From the NCBI RefSeq assembly GCF_000350225.1, contig NW_005179080.1, forward strand, positions 186,001-250,000: a stretch of DNA of 64,000 nt, given 5' to 3'. The number at the start of each line of letters is the position of its first letter. Position 1 is the stretch's first letter. The notes under the pieces are model-generated. The model searched no databases. It was given only the letters and a program-made list of their open reading frames with translations, and was not told the DNA's origin. Source of the DNA: Chondrus crispus (lineage: Eukaryota; Rhodophyta; Florideophyceae; Gigartinales; Gigartinaceae). The translations under genes and the position numbers were made by a program. Shown one piece after another: positions 42,087 through 51,777 of this stretch.

Positions 42087-42117
42087 GGCAAATCGACTCT
42101 GCGCGGGACCTATATTA
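42087..42117 (+). repeat. YR retrotransposon repeat B2 (right end)
   Basis: Identical 31-bp copy of B1 and marks the right terminus of the element. The flanking DNA starts CAGCAGTATG. Confidence 0.85.
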
Positions 42118-43221
42118 CAGCAGTATGTTGTTGACAACATCAAAAACAACTAGCAGGTACAGTACTGTGTGATGTCACAGAGAAGAGGTTACAGCGAGCC
42201 GTCCGCGCGTCCTTGTTCTTAACGCATCGGGCAGAGCCGTGCCTCGAGAACCGTTTGTGCTGCCACGATGCGTTACAACGCAACACAGCAGCAAGATGAG
42301 AGGCAGAAAGAAGGCCTGTTTTAATGAATAGCGTCAGCTCACTTTGTGGGCTCAAACACCGGGCGCCCGAGAGCTCGAGCCCCGTCGGATAGAGCAAGAG
42401 GCAAAGTGGGAAAGCGATTACTGCACGACAACTCGGAAGAGGGTCATGTTGGCGAGCGTCATGTCGGCAGAGGCAGACATGCTCATGTATGCACATCGGC
42501 AAGGGCAAAATTTGATGTTTAATGTTGCAGGGTCTCTCGAAAGATGAGACTGGTTTTCGAAGATACGGAATTCCTTTAGCCGAACTGCAAATGCCAAATG
42601 GTGTAGACGTTCTACCCTTGGAAGGGACCCTTCAAAGCGTAGTATTCCGATGGCGAGTGCAATGTCGGAGTGTCGCTCGAGAAACGAAGCTCTGCGACAC
42701 GTAGGTAACAAGGACTGTACTGTATCCGCTTCGATCTTAGAAACCACGGCACGTACTGTACAGTTGTAACTCGGGAGAATTATTGCCAAGTAGAACGGCC
42801 CTGAACGGCCCTCACGGCCCTGAAATTTTTATTGCCAAGTAGAACGGCCCTCAGGGCCGTTCTACTTGGCAATAATTCTCCCATGTAAATCTGTATATCT
42901 GTATATCTGTGTACAAATAGACAGATACACGAAACAATGTAGAACGCATCTCCGCGGGTTTGACTCCCGGCGAAACGCCCCATAACGCATTGCAAGCCTA
43001 AACACTGGGTGGTCATGCGCAGTGCACAACCCTTGTGCATCTGCACTATCGAAAGGGAAATAGACCCTTCTAGCTCGCCTCTTGCTTTACCCTTACGATA
43101 GGCCTGCGATAAACAGATTACAACTGTAGCGCCGTCGCTCCCCTTTCGTAGACCTTCAAGCTAAACCCAGGCACTCCATCTACACTATCCTGCACATCAC
43201 CTGCACATCGGGTCGTCAGAA
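42118..43221. other. spacer with foldback MITE
   Basis: About 1.1 kb with no coding evidence. It contains the 110-bp foldback at 42773-42882 followed by three imperfect TGTATATC-type repeats around 42889-42912. It may include the left end of the Harbinger-type element, which I could not delimit. Confidence 0.5.
42773..42882. mobile_element. 110-bp foldback MITE with perfect 32-bp TIRs
   Basis: The arms at 42773-42804 and 42851-42882 are perfect 32-base reverse complements. The interior holds a second direct copy of the arm core, so that 42831-42873 is itself a 43-bp palindrome with a single-base centre. No target duplication is obvious. Confidence 0.8.
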
Positions 43222-44492
43222 ATGTCCTCCTCAATGACGCATGCAGATAGACGCGATCAGGCAGGGCCCTTGTTTATGTTGTGCATTGCGATTTTAATTC
43301 GACGCATGCAGAAAAGACGGAACTGTGTCATTAGACGAGAGTTACGTTTTCGATCACGGACAGATTTCTGGTCCACTATATCATCTTTATCGGACAGGGA
43401 CTTCAGAGTGACATTCCGAATGACTAGAGCGTGTTTCAAACATCTTGAAACCCGAATGCGTTCTCTACTGACCAGAAGTATGACAAAACAAAGCGGAACG
43501 AATGTGCTGTGCTATTCGACCAAACTGGCAATTACGCTCCGAATGCTCGCCGGAAGCACGTATTTGTACGTCCAATGGGCTTTCAATGTTTGCAGCGCAA
43601 CTGTGTACAATGCATTTCACGATACAGTGGACCTAATTGTGCAGCGCCTGGGAATGGCACCTTCCGCCATGACCGACACAAGGGTTTTGGAGCAGCGTGC
43701 GTTGGAATTCAAAACATCACGAAAGAGGGGCAGTCCATTTGACTGGTGTGTTGGTGCTTTGGATGGAAATGCCATCCCGACTGAGAAGCCAAGAGACGTT
43801 CCGAATCCGGCCTCTTTTTATAATCGCAAGGGCTACTACGCTTTACCTGTTCAAGTTGTTGTTGATGCTCGCTACCCATTCGTATCTTTTTCGGCCAGTT
43901 GTGTTGGTTCAACTCATGACGCTGTAGCGCATGCGATGTCCAGTCTCGGCATACTTTTACAAAACCAGTCTACGCCTCTTGGCTTCTGGATTGCTGCCGA
44001 CGATGCGTACAAGTGCACCAATTACGTAGTCACTCCATTTTCATCATCCATGAATGGGGCATATGAAGAGGGTTATAATTTTTATCAGAGCTCTTTAAGG
44101 ATGCATGTCGAGCAAGCTTTCGGCATTCTTAAGAGAAGATGGGGTATTTTATGAAGCCACTCGGGTTTTCAATTGAAGCTAATACCAGAATAGTCTGCGC
44201 AGCAATGGTTTTGCATAATTTTTGCATCGACACCACACCGAAGCGGTCCGAAGAAGACTGTAACGGAGTCGTTGAGGCAATGCGCACTGCAAAACTTTCG
44301 CTTCATAAATGGCCAGACGAAGTCAAAAATGCGGATCTACAGTGTTTTCCTGGAGCAGATAGATCTATTACAAGGGCTTTGATGCTACGAAGGTGTGTGG
44401 AAGATGTTTTAGTTCGGCCCCCATCAGAACCAGCACCAACATCTGCACTGGACAGATTCTTTGTTATTTGTTGCCAATTTATATTTGTGTAA
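43222..44492 (+). pseudogene. Harbinger (HARBI1/DDE_4)-type transposase, frameshifted
   Basis: The first frame (43222-44154, 310 residues) and a second (44139-44492) together make a PIF/Harbinger nuclease. The DDE core is seen in GALDGNAIPTEKP (first Asp), the YNRKGYYALPVQVVVDARYPF and GSTHDAVAH segments, WIAADDAY (second Asp) and RMHVEQAFGILKRRWGI (catalytic Glu). The frame then meets TGA at 44152 and continues one base out of register as MKPLGFSIEANTRIVCAAMVLHNF, a typical family C-terminus. One indel near 44,150 explains the break. TIRs not identified. Confidence 0.82.
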
Positions 44493-44741
44493 GTCTACAG
44501 ACTTGGGACCGAACTATCTACGTTCGAGACAGACTGACCTTCTGATTGCATCATGGGCGACATTTGAAATGGATTGCAAAGCAGACAATGGGGCACACCA
44601 CGGGTTTCTTGCGGCTGGGTCGGTGGGGCGGAGTGGGTACGGTGGCCGGTGCGGTTGCGTTGTGCGAGCCATTTACTGCACGCAGCAGTATTTTACTTCG
44701 ACATCTCGGTCACGCATTCAGAGCGTTTCAGATGTGCACAT

Positions 44742-45170
44742 TCAATTTACGGGTGCGGCACGGCAGGGACAGAACGATTCCGGGAGCGGCTTGATCACCG
44801 CGGCGATAGGATCCAACGTAGCAGTAATGGACATACCATTCACCAAGACATTGGCTGTGCCCGCATCCTTGACGGGCACAAAGCCCATGCTCTCGTAGCT
44901 CCACTTCCCCACGTCGAGCTTCAAAAACGTATTGACAACACTGACCCTTATGAGCTTACTATCCGGGGTGGGCTTAACATGGAAATTCTCCGGCGGCAGC
45001 TACAGATTGCTCACCTGGATGCGCTGCAACTCGTACTCCATACCCACTGAGGCGTTCTTTGTATCGGGCAGAACGAGCTGCTCAAAATGGGCGCACACGG
45101 CCGGCACGACGATCTACCTTAGCGTATCGACCATGTCCTCCATAACGCGGGGCTCGATGGTGACGGCAGC
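44742..45170 (-). pseudogene. BPI/LBP/CETP N-domain-like fragment
   Basis: A minus-strand frame with two in-frame TAG codons reads ...GMEYELQRIQVSNL-stop-LPPENFHVKPTPDS..., then RVSVVNTFLKLDVGKWSYESM, VPVKDAGTANVLVNGMSITATLDP. This matches the central beta strands of lipid-binding BPI/LBP/CETP N-domains (pattern Y.lsniqi..l...s..l.P...v.lsvsn....l.G.W.Y......D.G...v.v.g.si). Stops and lack of the surrounding domain make it a fragment. Plants have BPI/LBP-like proteins, so a cellular origin is plausible. By-eye assignment. Confidence 0.5.
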
Positions 45171-46085
45171 GTCATTCTTCCTATGGCGGGGCGTGTTGTC
45201 TGCAGCGCGCCGCATCTCGAGAAGCTGCAAGCGGGCAGCGAGGGCGGCGTCGCCCTCGGCATCGTGGGCATGAGGTGCGTCTGCAGGCAGGCGTGCTCAA
45301 GGCGGGCGCAGGCGCAGGCGCGCCTCGACTCGATTTTGCTGCAGGCGGCCAGCGAGCGCCGCAACGTCGACCGGGGATAGTGGAGCGTCGCGCAGAAGCG
45401 CCTCGGCCGCGGGCAGGTCGTCGTCGACTGAGGTCGACACGGCGCCGAGCACCTCTCTGTCGCACGCCGGAGAGGCGTGCGAGCAGCGGCGCGGGTTCGG
45501 CTGGCGGCTAGGCGATGCAGCGGTTGAAGGTGGCGGAGAAGTCCGCATCCTTCGACACGTCGCGCGGCCCGAGCGCGGTTGCGGGCGTCGCCATCATGGT
45601 CAGGAGCGCCTCCAAGTCCGAGTCCGACGCGGAGGCAGAGCCTGAGGCTGTTGTGAAGGAGCAGTTAATGGTGGTGCGTGGGAGAGAGGGCAGGGGCGGG
45701 GAGTGGGAATGGGGAGCATGTAGTGGGAATTTGTACCGAAGGTGGGAGTGTGTACCGAATGTGGGAGTTTGCTGTAGATGGAGTAGGGTACTGTACCCAT
45801 ATCGTGCGTGCGTGGTGATGACTGGCCAGTTCCAGTGTCTTGTGTGCAGACAACAATGTACCAGATCGCGATGCGACATGGTCATCTCGATCATTCCGAC
45901 GTTGATCCGACCACTTTTCGCAAAAGTATGATCGGCCTTTCCCCTCTTAACTTCTGCATTCACTTCCCCCTCCATCTCTCTCCGCCATTTTCTCCCCCCA
46001 ACGTCTCCAGCGCGTCGCCCGCGCGCATCGCGCTCTCCCAATCCCGCCCCATCGACCTGCCATAGTCGAGACGCACCCTCAAACG
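45171..46085. other. spacer with possible coding debris
   Basis: GC-rich on the left, with minus-strand segments such as DDDLPAAEALLRDAPLSPV that might extend the neighbouring pseudogene. Between 45,715 and 45,785 there are near-tandem copies of a GGGAATTTGTACCGAA-like unit. No intact gene. Confidence 0.4.
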
Positions 46086-49000
46086 GGGCACCAGTTGCAC
46101 ATCGGCCTCGATATAATCTCCGTCCCGCGCCTGCGCGCCTCGCTAGAGCTAGCGGAGGAGTCGGGCTGCGACTTCGTGCTCACGCCGTTGGCTCGCTCTC
46201 TGTCTGCGGCTTTGCTCGCAGCCCCGACTCTGCAGCTGTGGGTCCGCTTGCCGGTAGTCGATTTTTCAAGCAGGGTCCCGTTGTCGTCGTTTGCGGGGGA
46301 TGACAGCAGCGTCGGCCTCCCGTCGGAGGACGAGGCCGGTCCGTGGGAGGTGTGGAATGACATTCGCACCATGTGTGGGGAGCACCCCAATGTCGGTGTC
46401 GCGCTGGAGCTCACGCCCGACTTGTCGTTGCGTCCGTCGCTGGAGCGCTGGATCGCAGAGCCGGTACGCGTGGTTTTGGTGTGGACCTCGTCGTATGTCA
46501 TCAAGAAGGTCAGACACCCGGTCCTCTCCAGGAAGCACCAGGAATTTATTAGGACTATGTTCACGATGTTCTCTTTCTTCGCTCTCACCTGCATGGCTGA
46601 CAAGGTCAAAAGCGGCAATGGCTTCATGCCCTTTGTTCTGTATCTCGCACATTTGTTTTGGAAGATGCCCGATAGTTTTGCCGCGGAGACGTAGGAGGCC
46701 CCGCACTACGAATATTTCCAGGCCTCATTGCAACCGCTCGCCGATAACTTGGGAGGTCAGATATAGGAGACTTTTGAGATGGATCCGGTCAAGTATTCAG
46801 CCTATGAGGAAGCCGTAAGAATGTGCGTGGTGACAGCTGAGCAAGTCGTCCGTGTTGTTGGCCTCATTGATCGACACCTATAGAAACAACAGAGAGCTGG
46901 CCAACGGCATGCTCGCAGCCTACAAATTACTCTCTCTCCATGTCCGGAGTGTGCGAGACGATCCACTCCTTGAGTCCATTCAAGAGCAACATCGCATAAT
47001 ACTCAAGGATATCTTTGACACGGTTTTTGCTTTCGTGTCAGATACTCTCACCGATCTGAATTTCGAGTTGAAAACCCCCCAAGGAATGCTCCGCTCTTTT
47101 GCAAACGCGATTAGTGACAGGGATGTCCTTACGGCGCGCACAGGCCGCGCAGAAGAGCTTCGCAAAGAAGTCACTCAAGCGAGCGCTCATCTAAGTATTG
47201 TCAGCGAGGTCCGGGCAGCTGCGACCAGCAAAGAAGTATTCAAGGGCCTCGTGATGGCTCCACCCAACCCGTCTTCAGGTTATATAGATTTGAATTTACA
47301 GCATGGCCTTGGTGCACAAAACACTTGCGAGAGACAACTCAAGGCGGCTGTATTACACAATGATGGCAATGATCCGATCGGGGAATTTGCGGTGGGTTAT
47401 GGCGGAGTTGGGAAGACGTGTGACCTTCGAGCGATAGCTCACGATGAAGAAGTCAATGTTCGTTTTCCAGGCGGAGTTTACTTTTCCACTCTCGGAAAAG
47501 ATGTGACTCTTGCGCGGATGATCCAGCAACTTTGTCTTGCAGTCAACGCGACCAATGGACACGGTGCCTTTGAGGAGATGCGTGAACAGACAGAACTCTA
47601 TGGAGTACTGACATTGATGCGACGGTGGTTTGGGAACGAATCATGTCTTTTTATTTTCGATGACATATGGGCACGCAACGACATTAATATGAAGATTCTT
47701 CATCAGTTGTCGGTCCTGGGTGGCGGTGTAGCTGGTACAAGCTGGGAGAGGAGCAGAGTCCTGTATTCTACGAGAGACGAGATCTTGGCGTTGGTTGGTT
47801 ACCGGGTCAAGTTTAGCGAAAGAGAAAGTGACGGGGCCGAGGCCGAGAGAATGCTGTTGCAGGCTAGCGGCATGGTCCATGATGCAGTTGATGACGTGCG
47901 TTCGAAAGAGGCGATTCATGTCATTCTGGAGATGTGTGCCGGACTGCTGTTGGTTCTGAATGCTGCGGGTACGAGTGTGCGATACATGCAGGCCCACCAA
48001 AGGCAAGATGTGTCGAAGATTTGAGTTTCGTACGTGGATAAGGTGAAGGAGCGAGTAGGGCTGTCCGAGGAGGAGCCAGGTGATGGGTATTTATCGCTGA
48101 ATGCGATGTTAGAGTCGTCGCTGGCGCTTTTGGAATCAGATGCCGAAAGCTGAACGGAGAGACAACGGGAAATGCACCGAGGGTTGTGTGTGATGAAGAA
48201 GCAGGACTGAATTCCGGTGTCTGTGTTATGCGACTTGTGGGAGACGGAGGATGCGGATGCTGCGATTGCATGTGTATTTCGGATGAATAGGGTTGGGTTG
48301 GCAGACATTGAGTACAGAGGTTGTGCGGGAGGACTTCGTCTACACGATTTGACGCACAATTTTGCAGTGCGTGAGGCGGAAGAGAATGAAGGGTGCATGT
48401 CCTTGGTGCATGAAGTTAGTGGAAAATATTGCAGTGGGAGACGTGTAGTTGCGACAGCAGGGGTATGTGGGGGCTCGGATGTGAGGGGATTGAGAGAGGA
48501 GTAGGGAGCGGAAAAGATTTACCGGTTACTGATAAGGGCGGAACGGTTCGAAGACGCAAGGGTGGTGCTGAGTCCTGGGTGCGTGACGAAAGTGCTGCAG
48601 TGGAATGCGGTGCTGCAGTACGAAAGATCTGTCAAGGATCTGATCAGATATTGGAAAGGAAGGAGCGGAAGAAGGTGCGAGGGCAAACATAAAGCTGACA
48701 AGGATACTTTATGTGGAATGTAAATGGTGATGAAAGCTGCCCGTCTGAGTGTGCCATTTTGTGATGAGAGCATTAGTGGGATATGCTTTCAACTCTACGC
48801 TCCTACAATGTACAAGAACATGTCACTGGAGAGCGTGCGAAAGTTTTTGTCGGATATGAAGGATTGGGCTCCGGCACCATGGGTATGTCCTATGACTGAG
48901 TGCTTACATCGATTATGCAAACGGGAAAAGAAAGGAAAGAAATCGTCATTATGGTTGTCGGTGCGGGACGCGGGCCGCTCGTTAAGCGCGGCTTGGACGC

Positions 49001-49500
49001 TGCACAGTCGACGGGAATCGGCGTCAAGGTGTATGCCGTCGAGAAGAATCTTAACGCAATTTTCACGTTACGCAATATGCAGCAGAAGCGCGGCCGGGAA
49101 AGTGTCACCGTTTTCCTGGAGGATATGCGCTCTTTGAAGAGCGAGGTCAAAGCCGACATTTTGGCCTCTGAGTTGTTGGGATCGTTTGGACAATGAGCTT
49201 TCAACCGAATGTCTCGATTGCGCAAAGAAGCTGCTGAGGGGAAGGGGCGTTTCTATTCCTTGCAGCTAGAAAACTTTTCCCGTCCCTCTGTCTGCGACCA
49301 GGCTACGCGATGAGGGCAAGGCATATCGTAACAGCATGAAAGAAATGGACACTTCATATGTGGTGAAGATCTATCGGGTTAAGCTCGTCGCTGACATGAA
49401 CGCGGAGCTTTGTTAAGCGATTCTAAGTTGTGATTATCCACCAAGCTCCTTTCCACGACACCAAATGGCCATGGTAACGGAGTGTGACTTCCCGCCCGGT
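46086..49500 (+). pseudogene. PRMT5: PRMT5-like arginine methyltransferase, split and decayed
   Basis: Two separated parts of one gene. The 5' part (46086-46830) has HIGLDIISVPRLRASLELA and SGCDFVLTPL (TIM-barrel start), then WEVWNDIRTMCGEHPNVGVALEL, VLSRKHQEFI and YFQASLQPLADNLGG, then ETFEMDPVKYSAYEEAV, with TAG stops near 46693 and 46765. The 3' part (about 48,890-49,430) has VIMVVGAGRGPLV (SAM motif I), VKVYAVEKNLNAIFTLRN, and ILASELLGSFG, the first half of the double-E loop. A one-base loss at about 49,190 shifts the following DNELS...ECLD, and more stops follow. PRMT5 makes symmetric dimethylarginine on histones and Sm proteins. The 2-kb interruption is the NB-ARC sequence described separately. 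A functional copy must exist elsewhere if the enzyme is retained. Confidence 0.8.
46831..48504 (+). pseudogene. STAND ATPase with NB-ARC domain, three in-frame TGA stops
   Basis: A single frame is nearly open from about 46,831 to 48,504. The N-terminal 150 residues are helical (LLASLIDTYRNNRELANGML..., RIILKDIFDTVFAFVSDTL). The NB-ARC core has a P-loop GYGGVGKT at about 47395-47418, Walker B CLFIFDDIW at about 47645, a sensor-like RVLYSTRDE, and a GLPL-equivalent CAGLLLVLN. The frame continues past TGA at 48022, 48151 and 48208 into a winged-helix part IPVSVLCDLWETEDADAAI and an MHD-equivalent RLHDLTHNF near 48337. NB-ARC proteins are nucleotide switches in immune or death signalling. No LRR or WD repeats are visible, so the sensor end appears lost. 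It lies wholly inside the PRMT5 pseudogene. Confidence 0.78.
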
Positions 49501-49503
49501 CAA

Positions 49504-51469
49504 TTATGTTTGTTCCATCAAAAGATGGCGGAAGGTCATTTGCAGACGACGTTTGCATGCGTGAAAGTCTCGAAATTTTGCGAGAGCCCCCGTATAAATG
49601 GTTTTCCATACTTCCCTCTTGTCTTCAGGGCCGCTCTTGCTCATTTTATCAGCTTCCGAGAGGGCTTTAGTCAGCTCGTGAAGTTTTTTAACATGACAAA
49701 TCGTTCGGTCAACGTCATCGTCAAACTGAAACGTCGTCCCTTGCCCTAATTGCTCAGAAACAGCAACACTCTTTGACCACTGTGTTGTTGCATAGTTGAC
49801 GATTTCTTTCATGCTCTCGAGGTCGTTGTCGCTCCGACTAGCAGAAGTAGACCACCTGCGTTTACGCCTTGGTTCGACGGAATCAACTCCTGCGCCATTT
49901 TCAAAACCTCGACTACTTGATCCCCCAATTCCCCTGTAGATGCAGTCCACCAATGACTGATCCAGGAACTTCGTGCCGCATCGCAAAACATGAAAAATAT
50001 TAATACTTTCTCCCCGTCTGGCGTCAAAGTCGCGTCCCTTCGTAGAACAGTAAACCTTGAAAACAGATCAGGATCGTTTTGTCCTGACTTCGACCAGTTA
50101 TAGTACGCCACTGAAAAGCACTTCCTAGCAGCTTGATATTGTCGCTTTAGATAGGGTCCATCTCTCGTCATCGACGGATGGTCAGCGACACAAACTCCCT
50201 CAACAATGCCTTGAAATAAATACACAGGGCGGTAAGAAGGATCACTAAAAAGCCTTGCTACAGTATCGGACCAGAACGCATCCGGGTTATGACCCCGATC
50301 AAGCTGATCCCTCGTTAGCTCCAAGACTGAAGCATGAATCGCTTCTCGCGCAGCATCTTCTGTAGACAGCCTCACAAAAAGGCGAGCAAATTCAGATGTC
50401 GAGAACCCTGGGGCGAACTTTGATACTGCCGCTTTATGGGTAGCTGCTTTTTTCTTTGCAAGCACAGGTCGATCTGATGACGAAAAAATGAGGTCCCACG
50501 GCGGATCTGGTTCCAAGTGCTTAGTAGTTTCCCAATTTTCGTGAAAAGACTCAAACCCCCAGTCTCCGTGTCTTTTAGAGAAAAGCTCTCCTAGAGGACA
50601 GCCTGAAATGAGCTCTGATCGAACGACTTGTAGAAGATTACGTACGAACGGTATTTTTTGGTGTCTTGCTTTACACGCAGATACAAATTCTTCCAATTAC
50701 GATGAATCTGTGGAAGGACAGGAAATGTTTTTCTCTTTACAAAATAGTATGCCTCCTTCAAATCAGCTTCGTATTTAGGATCTATACTGTCCCCCGGAGT
50801 ACCGCTGTCGTTTCGCCCAACGTCTAATGCAGTGTCGGTATCATTTGCAGTAATGCCCTCGCTCGTGTGTTTTGTCGATTGCGGAGAGGCAGGAAAATTA
50901 CACGGAAGTGGCGGTGATATTGTGTTTGTTGCTGCGGTATCGTGGGGTCGCTCGGAAAAAAGGTCCCTATGAATAGTGACGGGTTCGGACGGGGAACTAC
51001 CTAGACTTATACAGACACGAGGGTTGGATTTTTTCGGAGATGCCATTAGGGGTGCACAGGAGGCCGCTCTTGACAAAGGATGAGGTTCGGTAACGGAGCG
51101 TGTAGGAATCGGGAAAAAGGGTTGTGCAGCGACGGCTCGATCGGAACTTTCGGATGAAGGATTTTTCTGCGAAGAAAAGACGGACGTCGGGGAAGGAAGA
51201 AGAAGATTAGGACTGGGGAAGCGCGTACAGAACGGAAAAGGGGAATTTTGCGACGCCAGATCCAAGGGGACTTGAGCGATGTGGGTGCACGTAGTGCGTT
51301 GGTGCCTGGCGGAAAGTAATGATGCGGACGGCGGAGCGAGTAGAAAAGGTGGCAGATTGATGAGTCGATCCCAGAACAAGAGCGGGAGCTTGTAGAATGA
51401 GCGAGTTGGTGCTGGCGAGCAGAGAGCGCACGGAGCAGAACAAGATGCGTAGTTACGGGATCGAAGCAT
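49504..51469 (-). pseudogene. frame-broken unknown gene (three collinear frames)
   Basis: Three overlapping minus-strand frames (51469-50591, 50696-49809 and 49986-49504) look like one protein of about 630 residues with two frame changes. The first has a Ser/Thr/Pro-rich start followed by DLKEAYYFVKRKTFPVLPQ. The second has LEEFVSACKARHQKIPFV, LFQGIVEGVCVADHPSM and YYNWSKSGQNDPDLFSRF. The third has a basic RRKRRWSTSAS, a coiled HVKKLHELTKALSEADKM and ends MTFRHLLMEQT. The A...W..SGQND...F..F pattern resembles Myb/SANT-like DNA-binding accessory proteins of transposons, but this is weak. Frame changes could also be unrecognised short introns. Family not identified. Confidence 0.4.
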
Positions 51470-51777
51470 TAGAGACAGGGACTAGCGTGTGGCGAACTGA
51501 CGCTCCAGGCAAGCAGATCTGCTGTAAGAGGAATGTGGATAAGGACAAGAAAGTAAAGTTCTGACAGTGAATTTGGGGTCAAAAAGGAGCGAAAATAAGG
51601 TTCTTTATGGTCCCTTGGGTTGAACAGTATCTATTAATAGCCGGATACACGAAAAGTGGCGCGAAGATGTCGCCGATATATCTATTTCAAAAATTTATCT
51701 ATCATGTAATTTTACATATTTCTCTCCTACACGTGTGCTTTGCTCTGTAACGGTGGAAATGTATACAGAACTACATA
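51470..51777. other. A/T-rich spacer
   Basis: A 308-bp spacer upstream of the frame-broken gene and just outside the left TIR of the next transposon. No feature recognised. Confidence 0.5.

Larger units (their letters stand above)
36971..42117 (+). mobile_element. DIRS/PAT-like tyrosine-recombinase retrotransposon
   Basis: Bounded by split direct repeats. A1 (36971-37163, 193 bp) is repeated as A2 (41338-41354 plus 41748-41923). B1 (41307-41337) is repeated as B2 (42087-42117). The order A1-ORFs-B1-A2-B2 is that of PAT-like DIRS elements, which replicate through a circular intermediate and insert by recombinase without target duplication; none is seen here. It encodes a Gag-like protein, RT-RNase H, and a tyrosine recombinase. 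Nonsense mutations in gag and pol make it defective. A2 has been split by a later solo LTR. Confidence 0.88.

Noticed and set aside
42831..42873. Reading the perfect palindromes as a CRISPR-like array
   Set aside because: There are no regularly spaced repeats with unique spacers, and the genome is eukaryotic.
42945..42985. Possible tRNA T-arm (GGGTTTGACTCCC) on the + strand
   Set aside because: The T-stem does not close over five pairs and no acceptor, D-arm or anticodon arm could be drawn around it.
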